A stretch of 64,000 nucleotides of DNA from VXPW01 sp965115815 (lineage in GTDB: Bacteria; Pseudomonadota; Alphaproteobacteria; TMED109): NCBI GenBank assembly GCA_965115815.1, contig OZ220465.1:1178001-1242000 (forward strand). Direction: 5' to 3'. The position numbers were made by a program, and so were the translations under genes. Below are positions 29,269-41,421 of this stretch, piece after piece (positions within the stretch are counted from its first letter, which is position 1; the number at the start of each line of letters is the position of its first letter). The notes under the pieces are model-generated. The model searched no databases. It had not been told where the DNA came from and saw only the letters and a list, made by a program, of their open reading frames with translations.

Positions 29269-31614
29269 GTGGGTTCCCTGTCGGCCATGGAACCCGTGCA
29301 CCGCATCCTGAAGCAACCGGCGCACCTGGTCCGGCTGCAGACGCTTCGGTCTCGGGAGCCGCCGAGCCGTCGCCGCGCCGCGGCTCGACGGGTAGGTCGG
29401 GAGTTTCCCCTGACCGATGCACGGGGTCGCGGGCGCGAGCGCAGTTGCCGGGCGGTCCGGAACGACCTGGAGCGGAGCCGGCAGGTGCGCGTGCCGGCAC
29501 CCCGCGCGGGAAGAGGTGGCGGCGCTCCCCGGCGGCTGGGCGCCGCGGTTCCCGTGCCGTCCGGGGTTCCCTCGGAAGCGGGTGCGCTGCACGACCTGCG
29601 CCTGGTGCCGGTGACCGGGGAGGCGGATCGGCGAATCGGGAACGAGCTGAGGTTCCGGGAGCATCCGTGCGGGGCGGCGATGCAGGTGGGCGCGCAGCTG
29701 CGGTATCGGGTTCGGTCGGAGCACGGTATCCTGGGGGCGTTGGGCTTTGCGGCGCCGGCCTTGCGCCTGGCTTCCCGGGACCGGTGGATCGGGTGGGACG
29801 AGACCGCGCGGTCGCAGCGTCTGAACCCCGCGGTGCTCGGTCGGAGCCGGTTCCTGATCCGACCGTCGGTGCGCGGCCGGAACCTGGGCTCCCGGGTGCT
29901 GGGGAGGGCGCTGGCCCGGCTGCCCGACGAGATCGAGGCCCGGTACGGGGATCGTCCCCTGTGGGTCGAAACCTTTGTGGATCCGGAACCCCATGCGGGC
30001 ACCGTGTTTGCCGCCGCCGGCTGGGAGCGGGTGGGAGAGACCACCGGGCGGGGGCGGTTCGCCCGTCCCGGGCAGGAGCGGCGGTCGGTCAAGGCGGTGT
30101 GGATGCGTCCGCTGCGGAGCGACGGGCGGGCGGTTTTGGGCGGAGCACCGGCGCCGGCGGAGGCCTTGGGTCCGGCCGACGGACGGGAGCGGGGGAGCTG
30201 GACCGCGAACGAGTTCGGCGGAGCTCCGCTGGGAGACCGTCGGCTCAGCCGTCGGTGGGTCACGAGTGCGTCCCTGATGGCCGACCAACCCGGCGCATCG
30301 TTCCCGGCCGCGGCCCGGGGTCCGCGGGCCTTGGTCACCGGGTACTACCGGAGGATCGACCCGCCGGCCGCGTCGGCGGTCCCACCGGAGGCCCTTCTGG
30401 CTCCGCACCGGGAGCGCACCCGCCGACGCATGGCCTCCTGCACGACCGTTCTGATGATCCAGGACGGATCGGACCTCAACTTCGCGACCCATCCGAAGTG
30501 CGGCGAGCTCGGCCTCATCGGCCGCAACCGGAACGCGTTGGGCACCCGGGGTCTGCACCTGCATTCCACGCGGGCGGGCGACGCGGACACCGGCATTCCC
30601 CTCGGCGTCCCCCGCATCGAATCCGACGCGCCGGACGGCCGGGCCGAGAAGGGCAAGCCGCTCGAAGAACGGAAGTCCGCCCGCGGGATGCGGGGCGTGC
30701 GAGACACCTCGGAGTGGGTTCCGGATGGCGTGCGGGTCGTCTCCGTACTCGATCGGGAGGCGAATTTCTTCGCCCGGTTCGCCGAGCGGCAGCGGCTGGG
30801 CATCGTCGATCTTCGGGTCCGGGCCCGCCCCAACCGGTCCTTGGGCAAGGACGAAGAGAAGCTCTTCGAGCCACGGGCAGCGGAACCCTCGGCCGGATCC
30901 CTGGAGATCGAAATCGCCCGCCCGTCGGCCCGCACCTCCACCCGCACCCAGAAGGCCAAGGCGCTGCGGGAAGCGCGGGTCGCCAAGGTATCCCTGCAGT
31001 TCCGGCGCTTCGACCTGCCTCCTCCCGGGAACGGAACCGGCGCGCACGACCCCGTGCCCATGACGGCGGTCCGCAGGACCGAAGAAGATCCGCCGGACGG
31101 TGTGGAGCCCCGGCACGGGATCCTGCTCACCCGCCTGCCGGTATCGACCCGGAAAGAGGCACGGCGGGTGCTGGAATTGTATCGCCTGCGCTGGCGGATC
31201 GAGGACGGGCACCGGGTCCTGAAAAGCGGATGCAAGGCGGAATTCCTCAACCATCGGGAAGGACACCGGATCGAACGGGCGGTCACGATCAAGGCCGTGA
31301 TCGCCCGGCGACTCTTCGCCATGGTCATGCTCGGACGGGAAACCTCCGAACGGCCCGCCGAGGTTCGGTTCTGCAAAACCGAAATCATGGTGCTCAAGGA
31401 CTTCGCCCGTCGGCACAAGCTTCGGCGCCCACCGGACCACCTGGGGCACGCCGTGCGGACCCTGGCGATCTTCGGCGGTTACCTCGATCGCCGCAGCGAC
31501 CCCCCACCCGGACCCACGGTGGTCGGGCGGGGCTACACCCATATGGCGATCCTGACCCAAGGCTACGAATGGGTGCTGGAGATGGATCCATCCAGCGAGC
31601 TGTACCAGGAATTA
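29269..31614 (+). CDS. DUF4338-Tn5-type fusion transposase, copy A (3' end cut)
   Basis: A long frame with two domains. The DUF4338 (DruA-type) part spans about residues 105-285: LHDLRLVPVTGEADRRIGNE, ILGALGFAAPALRLASRDRW, SRFLIRPSVRGRNLGSRVLG and ETFVDPEPHAGTVFAAAGW. From about residue 305 follows a Tn5/IS4-type DDE domain, ANEFGGAPLGDRR. Its first Asp is in LMIQDGSDLNF, the second in VVSVLDREANFF, and the Y-R-E-K signature is in YRLRWRIEDGHRVLKSGC. It ends LGGYxDRRxDPPPG-like and is interrupted at 31614 by the ISNCY-family element. The first 100 residues are poorly conserved, so the true start is uncertain. Copy B (54.4 kb) is its closest relative here. Confidence 0.7.
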
Positions 31615-31814
31615 GTGCCCGCCCGAAAATGCCCCTTTCGGATGGTCTGCCGGCGCAATTGCGGGTTGGAACCCTCCCTCGGTGCCCCGTCCGCTCGGTT
31701 TCCGGGGGGATTTCTGCCGATGGGCAGCGGCATCCGGGCTTGTCCCGCCGCGAATCCGGCGGCCGGGGCGAGCGGCTCCGTTCCCGCCTCCGGCGGGCTT
31801 CGCAGATGGGGTGG

Positions 31815-33507
<1,693 letters not shown>

Positions 33508-33889
33508 TCTCCCGAAGATTCCCGAATCCCGCGCGATGTTCCGGCCCCAGCGGCCGACTCCCGCCCCACAGAGGGATTCTTCATCCCTTCAATAGCACAC
33601 TTCCATCACTGGAGTCAACTGGTTGTACTTTTTCGGGCGGGCACTAGTAGTACGGAAACGTTGAACTGACGATAGTATTCTGGCAAGCTTTCCGTGTCGG
33701 TCCGTGTCGGCCCCGTGTCGGTGCGTGTCGGCACGCGTGAGCGTCCGATCGGTACGGCGCTTTCTTGTTCATCCCCACAGACCCGATGCCGAACGTGCAG
33801 GCGCTCACACTCTCTTGGGGGTCGGACGGATCCGGTTTCCGGGAACCGAGCCTGCCTGCAGGGGTTCGGTGCGGGGATCGGAGTGGATC

Positions 33890-35031
33890 ATGGCCAATCC
33901 TCAGGGCAGGAAGCTCTATCGAGTGCGCCTTTCGGCGTCGGAGCGCCGGGAACTCCAGGCGATCGTCGACGGGACCGGAGCCGCCTGGCGTCGTCGTCGG
34001 GCGCAGATTCTGCTGATGGCAGACGAGGGGCGCGACGGCGGCAAACTCCGGGATGTCGACATCGCGCGCGGCCTGGGTATCGGCGCTTCGACGGTCGAAC
34101 GCCTGCGCAAGCGCTGTGTTCTGGAGGGTCTGGAGGCCTCCCTCCGCCGTCGGGAGCAGGAGAACCGCCGACCGAAACTCCTGGACGGGGCGAAGGAGGC
34201 GAAGCTGGTGGCTCTGGCCTGTTCTTCCCCGCCCGAAGGTTGTGTCCGCTGGACACTGAAGCTGCTGGCCGGTCGTCTGATGGAGATGGAGATCGTCGAG
34301 AGCATCTCGAAAGAAACGGTACGGAGGACTCTAAAAAAAAGGAGATCAAGCCTTGGCTGAAGCAGTACTGGTGCATTCCCCCGAGTCGCAACGCGCCGTT
34401 CGTGGCGGCGATGGAGGAGGTGCTGGACACGTATCAGCGGGATTTTGCCGAAAACGAGGTTTTGGTCTGCATGGATGAGACCAGCCGGCAGCAGACGAAG
34501 GAAACTCGCCTTCCCCGCCCCGTGCGGCCCGGGCAGCCGGAAATCGTCGACTACGAATACGAGCGAAACGGCACGGCCAATCTCTTCCTGGCGTTCGCGC
34601 CCAACGAAAACTGGCGTACGGTGAAGGTCACCGACCGCCGCACGGCGCGGGACTGGGCGCAGTTCATCCGGGAACTCGCGGATGATCACTTCCCCGGAAA
34701 GAAGATCGTACTGGTCATGGACAACCTGAACACGCACAGCCCCGCATCGTTGTATGAAGCCTTTGCACCCCGGGAGGCCATGCGAGTGCGAAAGCGGTTC
34801 GAGTTTCGGTACACGCCGAAGCACGGAAGCTGGCTCAACATGGCCGAGATCGAAATCGGCGCGTTGTCGCGACAATGTCTTCGACGACGCATTCCCGACC
34901 GCGCCACCATGCTGCGGGAGACCGCGGCGTGGGTCAAGCGCCGCAACGCGGCCGGCGGCACCGTCGATTGGCGGTTCACGACGGCAGACGCCCGGGTGAA
35001 ACTGAAGTCTCTATACCCAGCAATCCAATGA
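33890..35031 (+). CDS. IS630-family transposase made by -1 frameshift
   Basis: orfA starts at ATG 33890 (helix-turn-helix part: VDIARGLGIGASTVERLRKR) and alone would stop at 34360. orfB continues in the -1 frame to 35031 with the DDE core: Asp in VCMDETSR, Asp in LVMDNLNTHSP, Glu in GSWLNMAEIEI. The two frames meet at an eight-A run (34333-34340) after CT, a classical slippery site. A single -1 slip gives a 380-residue transposase, the usual IS630 length. GGAG directly after the A-run could stimulate the shift or allow re-initiation. All catalytic residues are present, so this copy may be active. Confidence 0.85.
34333..34340 (+). promoter_or_regulatory. Slippery A8 site for programmed frameshift
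   Basis: Eight consecutive A residues at the orfA/orfB junction of the IS630 transposase. The equivalent run in the copy at 57385 has only seven (58087-58093 on the plus strand as T), which puts the frames out of register. Confidence 0.7.
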
Positions 35032-35045
35032 TTCCGTACTACTAG

Positions 35046-37847
35046 ATACGCCAAGAGGTCAAATACACCAAGCGGTTCCAGCTGGGCGCGCTGGCCGGGC
35101 GCCTCGCGCGCCATTTCCTGCTGATGACGGCGACGCCGCACAATGGGAAGGAGGAGGATTTCCAGCTGTTCATGGGCCTTCTCGACGCCGACCGCTTCGA
35201 GGGGCGCTTCCGGAAAGGCGTTCACAAGGTCGATCCGTCCGACATGATGCGCCGGTTGACCAAGGAAGAGCTTTACCGCTTCGACGGCACCCCGCTGTTC
35301 CCCGAACGCCGCGCCTACACGGTTGCCTATGGGCTGTCGTCCCGTGAGGCCGCGCTCTACGAGGCGGTCACCCATTATGTTCGCGAGGAAATGAACCGCG
35401 CCGACCGCCTGGGCGACGATGGCGCGCGCCGCCGCAACAATGTGGGGTTCGCCCTGCAGGTCCTGCAGCGTCGCTTGGCCTCCTCGCCGGCGGCGATCCA
35501 CGAATCCCTGAAGCGCCGCCTGTCGCGGTTCGATGCGCGGCTGGAGGAAGAGCGGATCGGCCGCGCCGGGCGAGAGGCCGGCGACGCGGCCGCGCCGGAA
35601 GCCGCACTCGACGACGACGCTCTCGAAGACGCCACGGGCGAGGAGCTGGAGGCGCACGAGGACCGGCTCGTCGACCGCGCCACAGCGGCCCGCACCATCG
35701 CCGAATTCGAGGCCGAGATCGCCGAGTTGCGCCGGATCGAAGCCATGGCGAGTGCGCTCCGCCGGTCCGGCGAGGATACCAAGTGGCGCGAACTCGACCG
35801 CATCCTCGACGATCCCCTGGTCGACGATGCCCGGCGGGGCGTGCACCGCAAGATCGTCGTCTTCACCGAGGCGCGTGACACTCTGGAATATCTCGCCCGC
35901 CGTATCCGCGACCGCACGGGCGCACCCGACAGCGTGGCCGTCATCCACGGCAGCGTCCCGCGCGACCGGCGGCGTGCCGCCATCGCCGCGTTCAACGACG
36001 ATCCCGCCGTCCGCTTCCTTCTCGCCAACGATGCCGCCGGCGAGGGGGTGAACCTGCAGCGCGGCGCCCACCTGATGGTCAACTACGACCTGTCATGGAA
36101 CCCCAACCGGCTGGAGCAGCGCTTCGGGCGCATCCACCGGATCGGGCAGACCGAGGTCTGCCACCTGTGGAACCTGGTAGCGAGCGAGATGCGCGAGGGC
36201 GCGGTGTATCAACGGCTCCTGGAAAAGCTGGAGACGGCACGGCAAACCCTGGGCAGCAAGGTCTACGATGTGCTCGGCGAACTGTTCGAGGCTTGGCCGC
36301 TGCGCGAGTTGTTCATGGAAGCCATCCGCTACGGCGAGCGGCCGGAGATACGCGACAGGCTGTTCCAGACGATCGACGGCGCGGTCGATGTCGACAACAT
36401 CAACGACCTCGTCGCGCACAACAAGCTGACCCGGGAGGGGTTCGACCCGGCCACGGTCCGCGGCGTGCGCGAGGAGATGGAGCGGGCCGCTGCGCGCCGG
36501 CTTCAGCCCCACCACATCCGCTCCTTCTTCGAAGCAGCTTTTGAGGAAGTCGGCGGCATCCAGCACCGCCGCGAGACGGGCCGGGCCGAGGTCACGCGAG
36601 TGCCGCCCCTCCTGCGCGACCGGGACCGCCTGATCGGCCGCACCGATCCGGTGCTGCCCCGCTATCGCCGCATCTGTTTCGACAGGGAGCACATCCCTGG
36701 CCAGCCGCAGGCGGCACTCGTTGCGCCCGTCCATCCGCTGCTCGATGCCCTGATCGACCTGACGCTTGAGCGCTATCGCGAGCTTCTGGCGCGCGGGGCT
36801 GTGCTGGTCGACGACGCCGACCGGCATGACGCCCCCCGCGTTCTGGTCGCGTTGCGCCATGCGATCCGCGATGGCCGGGCGGCACGGAACGGCAAACCGC
36901 AGACGCTCTCCGAGCGGCTGCGGTTCGTCTGGCTCCACGAAGACGGCAGCGCCAGCGACGGCGGGCCGGCGCCCTATCTGGATTGCCGCGCGCCGACGGC
37001 GGAAGAGCAGGACGGGATCGGCGAGACCCTGGGTGCGCCCTGGCTCAGGGAACCCTTGGAGGAGCGGGCACGTACGCTTGCGGTCACCGATCTGGCCCCC
37101 CGGCATCTGGAGGAGGTGAGAGGGCCGCGCCTCGCCACACTCGACAGGATCGAAACGGCGATCAAGGAGCGGATGCGCCGAGAGATCGCCCATCTCCAGC
37201 ACCGCGCCCTGGAGTTGGAGGCGGAAGAGAGGGCGGGCAAGCGTCCCCGGCTGAACTCGGAGAATGTCAGGCGCCAGGCGGAAGCGTTGGCGGATCGCTT
37301 GGAGCGCCGGCTCACCGACATTGCGCGCCAGCGGGACATGGCGCCCCTGCCCCCGGAAGTCTACGGCGCCGCCCTTGTCGTGCCCGCGAGACTTCTCCGC
37401 GAAGACCAGGGGGGCGACGGGTCTCCGGATGGGGTGGAAGAATCGCCGTCCGCCCTCGCCCGCGCCGAAATCGAGGCCAGGGCGATGGAGGCTGTCATGG
37501 AACGCGAACGCAGCCTCGGATACGAGCCGCGCGACGTTGCGTCGGAGAACCGGGGCTACGATATCGAAGGCCGCGATCCCGAGACCGGCGGTCTACGCTT
37601 CATCGAGGTCAAGGGCCGGCGCGCGGACGCAGAGGCCGTCACGATCACGCGGAACGAGATGCTGGCGGCGTTCAACGCGGTAGAGGCCTTCATTCTCGCC
37701 GCCGTCCTCGTCGAAGACGGTTTCGTCCACCGGCCGCTCTATGTCCCCGACCCGGCGCGGATTTTCGGACCGCCGCCCGGCTTTGCGGAGGTTTCGCGGG
37801 CGATCTCCGTATCAGCGATCGGGGAAGCCGCGGAGACGGGGCCATGA
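35046..37847 (+). pseudogene. DrmD-like SNF2 helicase with DUF3883, N-terminus lost
   Basis: 933 codons remain open from just right of the IS630 element. The fragment begins inside the first helicase domain (EVKYTKRFQLGALAGRLARH then LLMTATPHNGKEEDFQ, motif III). It has the complete second domain (KIVVFTEARDTLEYLARRI, VAVIHGSVPRDRR, LANDAAGEGVNLQRG, EQRFGRIHRIGQ). Near the C-terminus a DUF3883 domain reads NRGYDIEGRDPETG and FIEVKGRR. The Walker A and DExH box are gone, so no ATPase activity is expected. Such helicases occur in DISARM (DrmD) and related anti-phage loci. The stop overlaps the next start in ATGA. Translation could only start internally. Confidence 0.8.
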
Positions 37848-39067
37848 GACTGGACGACGACGAGTTGGCGCGCCTGATCGAGGGTGCGGAAAGCACGCGG
37901 GTCGAATTCAAGGAGACCCTGGGAGGCAATGCGCCGACGCGGCTTCGCGAAGCGATCTGCGCCTTCGCCAACGACCTTCCCGGCTCAGGACTCCCGGGCA
38001 TCGCAGTCGTCGGGCTGCGGGACGACGGCACCCCGGCCGGGGGCGCCGTCACCGACGAGATGCTGCGCGCGCTGGCCGACATGCGCAGCGACGGGAACAT
38101 CGTGCCGCCGCCGCCGATCCTGTCCGAGAAGCGCCGGTATCGAGGCCACGATATCGCCGTCGTGACCGTCCTGCCATCCGACTCGCCCCCGGTGCGCTAC
38201 CGGGGCGCGATCCACATTCGCAACGGTCCGCGCCGGGCCGTGGCGACGGCCCAGGAAGAGCGGATACTGAGCGAGAGGCGGCGCCACGGAGACCGGCCTT
38301 TCGATATTTCGCCGGTGCCGGGCGCCGGCATCGCCGATCTCAATCGACGCCAGTTCGAGGACGAGTATCTGCCCAATGCCGTCGACCGGGAACTCCTGCG
38401 GGCCAACGACCGCAGCTTGGAGGAACGACTGGCCGCGGCCAAGATGATCGCTTCCGTCGACGACGGGCGGGCCACGATTCTCGGTTTGCTGGTGCTCGGA
38501 ACGAGGCCGCTGGACTATATTCCGGGTGGGTACATCCAATTCCTGCGCATCGGGGGGCATGACCTTTCGGACCCGGTCATCGACGAGAGAAGAATCGACG
38601 GGACAATCCCCGAAATGCTGTCGCGCCTTGACGACAAGCTTCGGTCGCACAACCTTCGCCGGGTCGACATCGTCACTCGCGACATCGAACGCCGTGTAGA
38701 CAGCTACCCCATGACCGCCTTGCGGGAACTCACACGGAACGCGCTCATTCACCGCGATTACGAAACGACGAACGCTCCCGTCCGCGTCACCTGGTTCGAC
38801 GACAGGATCGAAATCCAGAATCCCGGCGGACCCTTCGGGTCGGTCACGAAGGAGAACTTCGCCCGCCCCGGAGTGACGGATTACCGCAATCCGAATCTGG
38901 CCGAGGCCATGCGAGTGCTGGGCTATGTGCAGAGATTCGGCGTCGGTATACCGACCGCGCAACGCCTGTTGCGCGAGGCCGGACATCCGGAACTCGACTT
39001 CACGGTTGAGCCAACGCACCTGCTCGCTACGGTACGGGCCGTTCCCGAAGCTGCGGAGGCCGCGTGA
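37844..39067 (+). CDS. AlbA_2/Schlafen-like ATP-binding protein
   Basis: A 407-residue protein. The N-terminal AlbA_2 domain (about residues 10-130) reads LIEGAESTRVEFKETLGG, LREAICAFANDLPGSG and IAVVGLRDDGTPAGG. The C-terminal part resembles the HATPase_c_4 half of these proteins: MTALRELTRNALIHRDYETT, FDDRIEIQNPGGPFGSVT, PNLAEAMRVLGYVQRFGVGI. Family members bind ATP and nucleic acid or act as transcription regulators, and many sit in defence islands. It is translationally coupled on both sides (ATGA with the helicase, TGATG with the ParA-like gene). It looks complete. Confidence 0.8.
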   Translation: MRLDDDELARLIEGAESTRVEFKETLGGNAPTRLREAICAFANDLPGSGLPGIAVVGLRDDGTPAGGAVTDEMLRALADMRSDGNIVPPPPILSEKRRYRGHDIAVVTVLPSDSPPVRYRGAIHIRNGPRRAVATAQEERILSERRRHGDRPFDISPVPGAGIADLNRRQFEDEYLPNAVDRELLRANDRSLEERLAAAKMIASVDDGRATILGLLVLGTRPLDYIPGGYIQFLRIGGHDLSDPVIDERRIDGTIPEMLSRLDDKLRSHNLRRVDIVTRDIERRVDSYPMTALRELTRNALIHRDYETTNAPVRVTWFDDRIEIQNPGGPFGSVTKENFARPGVTDYRNPNLAEAMRVLGYVQRFGVGIPTAQRLLREAGHPELDFTVEPTHLLATVRAVPEAAEAA

Positions 39068-40065
39068 TGGCTGCGCCCGTCCTGACCTTTTTCAACAACA
39101 AGGGAGGCGTCGGCAAGACGTCACTGGTCTATCACCTCGCTTGGATGCTGTCGGAGATTGGCGAGCGCGTACTGGCCTGCGACCTCGATCCGCAAGCCAA
39201 CCTCACTGCAACTTTTCTCGACGAACGCGCGCTCGAGGCGCTGTGGGAGGACGGCGCACAGAGCCAGACCATCTACCAGTGCATCCAGCCGTTGACGGAG
39301 GTGGGGGACTTGCAGGAACCGCAGGTGAAACGGATCACTGAAACCCTCGGACTCATTTCCGGCGATCTGGCGCTCTCCAGTTTCGAGGACAGCCTTTCCA
39401 GCGAATGGCCCAACGCCCTCGGCGAATCCAATCTGTACCGCCCGTTCCGCATCCTCACAGCGTTCTGGCAGATCATGCAGAACGGCGCCAAGGCCATCCA
39501 CGCGACGATCATCCTCGTGGATGTCGGACCCAATCTGGGCGCCCTGAACCGCTCGGCGCTCGTCGCAACCGATCACGTCATCGCACCGCTGGGGGCAGAC
39601 CTCTTCTCCCTCCAGGGCCTGAGTAACCTGGGTCCGACGCTGAGAAGGTGGACGAGCGAATGGTCGAAACGCCGGGACAATTGGGCCCAGCCCGGCTTTC
39701 TCCTGCCCCAGGGCGGCATGAAGCCGATGGGATACGTCGTTCAGCAGCATAGCGTACGCCTTCGTCGGCCGGTACGGGCCTATGACAAGTGGGTCAACCG
39801 CATGCCCGAAGCCTACCGTCGGCACCTGTTGAATTGCGACGCCGGGCCCTTTCCAGACAAGCCGAGCAACGACGAGAATTGCCTTGCGACCGTCCGGCAC
39901 TACCGAAGTCTGGTTCCGATGGCGCAAGAGGCCCGGAAACCCGTTTTCCGCCTTACTGCGGCCGACGGCGCGATCGGAGGCCATGCAGCGGCCGTTTCCG
40001 ATGCCTATCGCGATTTCAAGAAGCTGGCTGATTTGATCCGGACGAAAATCGGGCTTTCGGCATGA
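39067..40065 (+). CDS. ParA/AAA_31-family ATPase
   Basis: A 332-residue ATPase starting AAPVLTFFNNKGGVGKTSLV with the deviant Walker A KGGVGKT, LACDLDPQANLTA (Walker A' region) and IILVDVGPNLGALNRSALVA (Walker B). The signature Lys pair places it with the ParA/MinD/Soj group. Beyond about residue 200 the C-terminal region (GMKPMGYVVQQHSVRLRRP) is longer than in plasmid ParA. Standing between an AlbA_2 protein and a DUF1156 methylase, without a ParB gene, it is more likely part of the defence-type operon than a partition gene. ATG 39067 shares a base with the preceding stop; GTG 39064 is an alternative. It overlaps the next gene in ATGA. Confidence 0.82.
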   Translation: MAAPVLTFFNNKGGVGKTSLVYHLAWMLSEIGERVLACDLDPQANLTATFLDERALEALWEDGAQSQTIYQCIQPLTEVGDLQEPQVKRITETLGLISGDLALSSFEDSLSSEWPNALGESNLYRPFRILTAFWQIMQNGAKAIHATIILVDVGPNLGALNRSALVATDHVIAPLGADLFSLQGLSNLGPTLRRWTSEWSKRRDNWAQPGFLLPQGGMKPMGYVVQQHSVRLRRPVRAYDKWVNRMPEAYRRHLLNCDAGPFPDKPSNDENCLATVRHYRSLVPMAQEARKPVFRLTAADGAIGGHAAAVSDAYRDFKKLADLIRTKIGLSA

Positions 40066-40551
40066 AGCGCCGCAGGAAGCTCATTGAGGTCTCCCTGCCG
40101 CTGGAGGTCATCAACAGGGCTTCGGCGCGGGAGAAATCCATCCGGCACGGGCATCCCTCGACACTGCATCTGTGGTGGGCGCGGCGGCCCTTGGCGGCGT
40201 GCCGGGCGGTGCTGTTCGCGCAACTGGTGGACGACCCGTCCTCCTGGCCGGAGGAATTCCCGACCGAGGCGGACCGGGCGCGGGAGCGCAAGCGGCTGCA
40301 CGGGATCATCGAAGAGATGGTCCCCTGGGAGGCGACCAAAGCCGAGCGCATCCTGAACCGGGCACGCCGGGAGATCGCGCGTTCGCTCGCCCGCGGTCTG
40401 GGCGAGCCGCCGCCGTGCGACGAGCCGGAGGCAGTGCTGGCCTGGCTCGTCCGCAATGCGCCACCGGTCTGCGACCCGTTCTGCGGCGGCGGCTCGATCC
40501 CGCTGGAGGCACAGCGCCTCGGCCTGCGCGCGCACGGCTCCGACCTCAGAG
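40062..40551 (+). pseudogene. DUF1156 DNA methylase, N-terminal fragment
   Basis: Starts ATG 40062 with KLIEVSLPLEVINRASAREK, HPSTLHLWWARRPLAACRAV (the DUF1156 signature) and reaches the SAM-binding motif VCDPFCGGGSIPLEAQRLGL then AHGSDL. Exactly there, at 40551, a 177-bp MITE begins, and the catalytic NPPY-type motif and the zinc-ribbon part are missing. Full family members run to about 900 residues and are adenine-specific methylases found with SNF2 helicases and DUF499 ATPases in anti-phage loci. The frame reads on into mobile DNA to 40850 but makes no sensible protein. Confidence 0.85.
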
Positions 40552-40728
40552 CCTGTGCGGAAACTATGGAGCGGCCCCGATTCTGGTACCTGCGATGTGG
40601 CTGGAGAGTACATCGGGATCAGACAAGCCCATTCCACATCTGTCAGATTGCTTTCGAAGCGGTCTCTCCGACGCCGATACTTTGCACGAGCGGCCAGAAT
40701 CGGGACCGCTCAATAGTTTCCGTACAGG
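40552..40728. mobile_element. MITE family 2 (177 bp) inside the methylase gene
   Basis: Inverted ends of 35 bp with 32 matches (40552-40586 against 40694-40728), starting CCTGTGCGGAAACTA and CCTGTACGGAAACTA. No gene. The right end abuts directly another element end at 40729, so the target duplication cannot be checked. Confidence 0.75.
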
Positions 40729-40905
40729 GTATCTACTCACCCCCCCCTACTGATGACGAATCGTTTTTCCTGACGGGTTCGGATCCGGCATGGTTCCGTG
40801 CCCCTTTCCCTCGCTCGCGGCCGAGGACCGGAGGTGCGGGGTCCGGCTGACAAGAAGCGGATCGATCTTCGGCTTCCGCTCCCCGTTCCGGCCTTGTGGG
40901 GAGGA
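40729..40905. repeat. Left-type end of the MITE-1 parent element
   Basis: Begins GTATCTACTCACCCCCC and follows the MITE-1 sequence for about 135 bp. It then continues another 35 bp, shared in inverted form with 47390-47565. It marks the left border of a 6.8-kb patchwork. The 8-base flanks of the two outer ends differ (CGTACAGG left, ACCTGTCA right), so the patchwork was not inserted as one unit at this site. Confidence 0.7.
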
Positions 40906-41023
40906 CTTCCCACCATTTGTCAAGGGGGTCGAGCCGCCTTCGGGAACCGTTCAATCTGGTTCCCGCTGAACCGGAATCGGGAGTTGCACGCGGCCGGCGG
41001 CAGGACGATTCTGCACGTGCAGC

Positions 41024-41420
41024 ATCCGCCGCCGCGGGGCACCGCCGGATCCCATGGTCGGGGTCCGTTGCCGCACCGTTCCGGAACGGGCCGGGCAAGG
41101 CCGAGCTCCGCCGCCGCGAGGCGCTGCCGGATCCCATGGCCGGCCCCTACCGCACCGTTCCGGAACGGGCCGGGCAAGGCCGAGCTCCGCCACCGCGAGG
41201 CGCTGCCGGATCCCATGGCCGGCCCCTACCGCACCGTTCCGGAACGGGCCGGGCAAGGCCGAGCTCCGCCGCCGCGAGGCGCTGCCGGATCCCATGGCCG
41301 GCCCCTACCGCACCGTTCCGGAACGGGCCGGGCAAGGCCGAGCGCCGCCGCCGCGAAGCGTTGCCGGATCCCATGACCGGGGTCCGTTGCCGCACCGTTC
41401 CGGAACGGGCCGGGTCCGAA
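41024..41420. repeat. 79-bp tandem repeat, five units, each with a palindrome
   Basis: Units start about every 79 bases (GAGCTCCGCC at 41103, 41182 and 41261; GAGCGCCGCC at 41340). Each carries GGATCCCATG and the 14-bp palindrome CCGTTCCGGAACGG. The first and last units share a variant linker (GGGGTCCGTTGCCGC). The period is not a multiple of three, so the array is not coding. Confidence 0.85.
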
Positions 41421-41421
41421 C

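Larger units (their letters stand above)
33647..35042. mobile_element. IS630-family element G (1396 bp)
   Basis: Inverted ends GTAGTACGGAA (left, from 33647) and TTCCGTACTAC (right, to 35042) are flanked by TA on both sides (33645-33646 and 35043-35044), the TA duplication of IS630/Tc1 elements. It is inserted immediately next to the right end of ISNCY element F. The sister copy at 57385 carries two group II introns. Confidence 0.92.

Noticed and set aside
39067..40065. Plasmid partition gene parA
   Set aside because: No parB, no iteron or parS-like sites, and tight coupling to a DUF1156 methylase gene. A defence-type context fits better.
41024..41420. Possible CRISPR array
   Set aside because: The 79-bp units are contiguous copies without unique spacers, and no cas gene is present. 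It is a plain tandem repeat. The same holds for 57011-57305 and the repeats inside the transposase genes.
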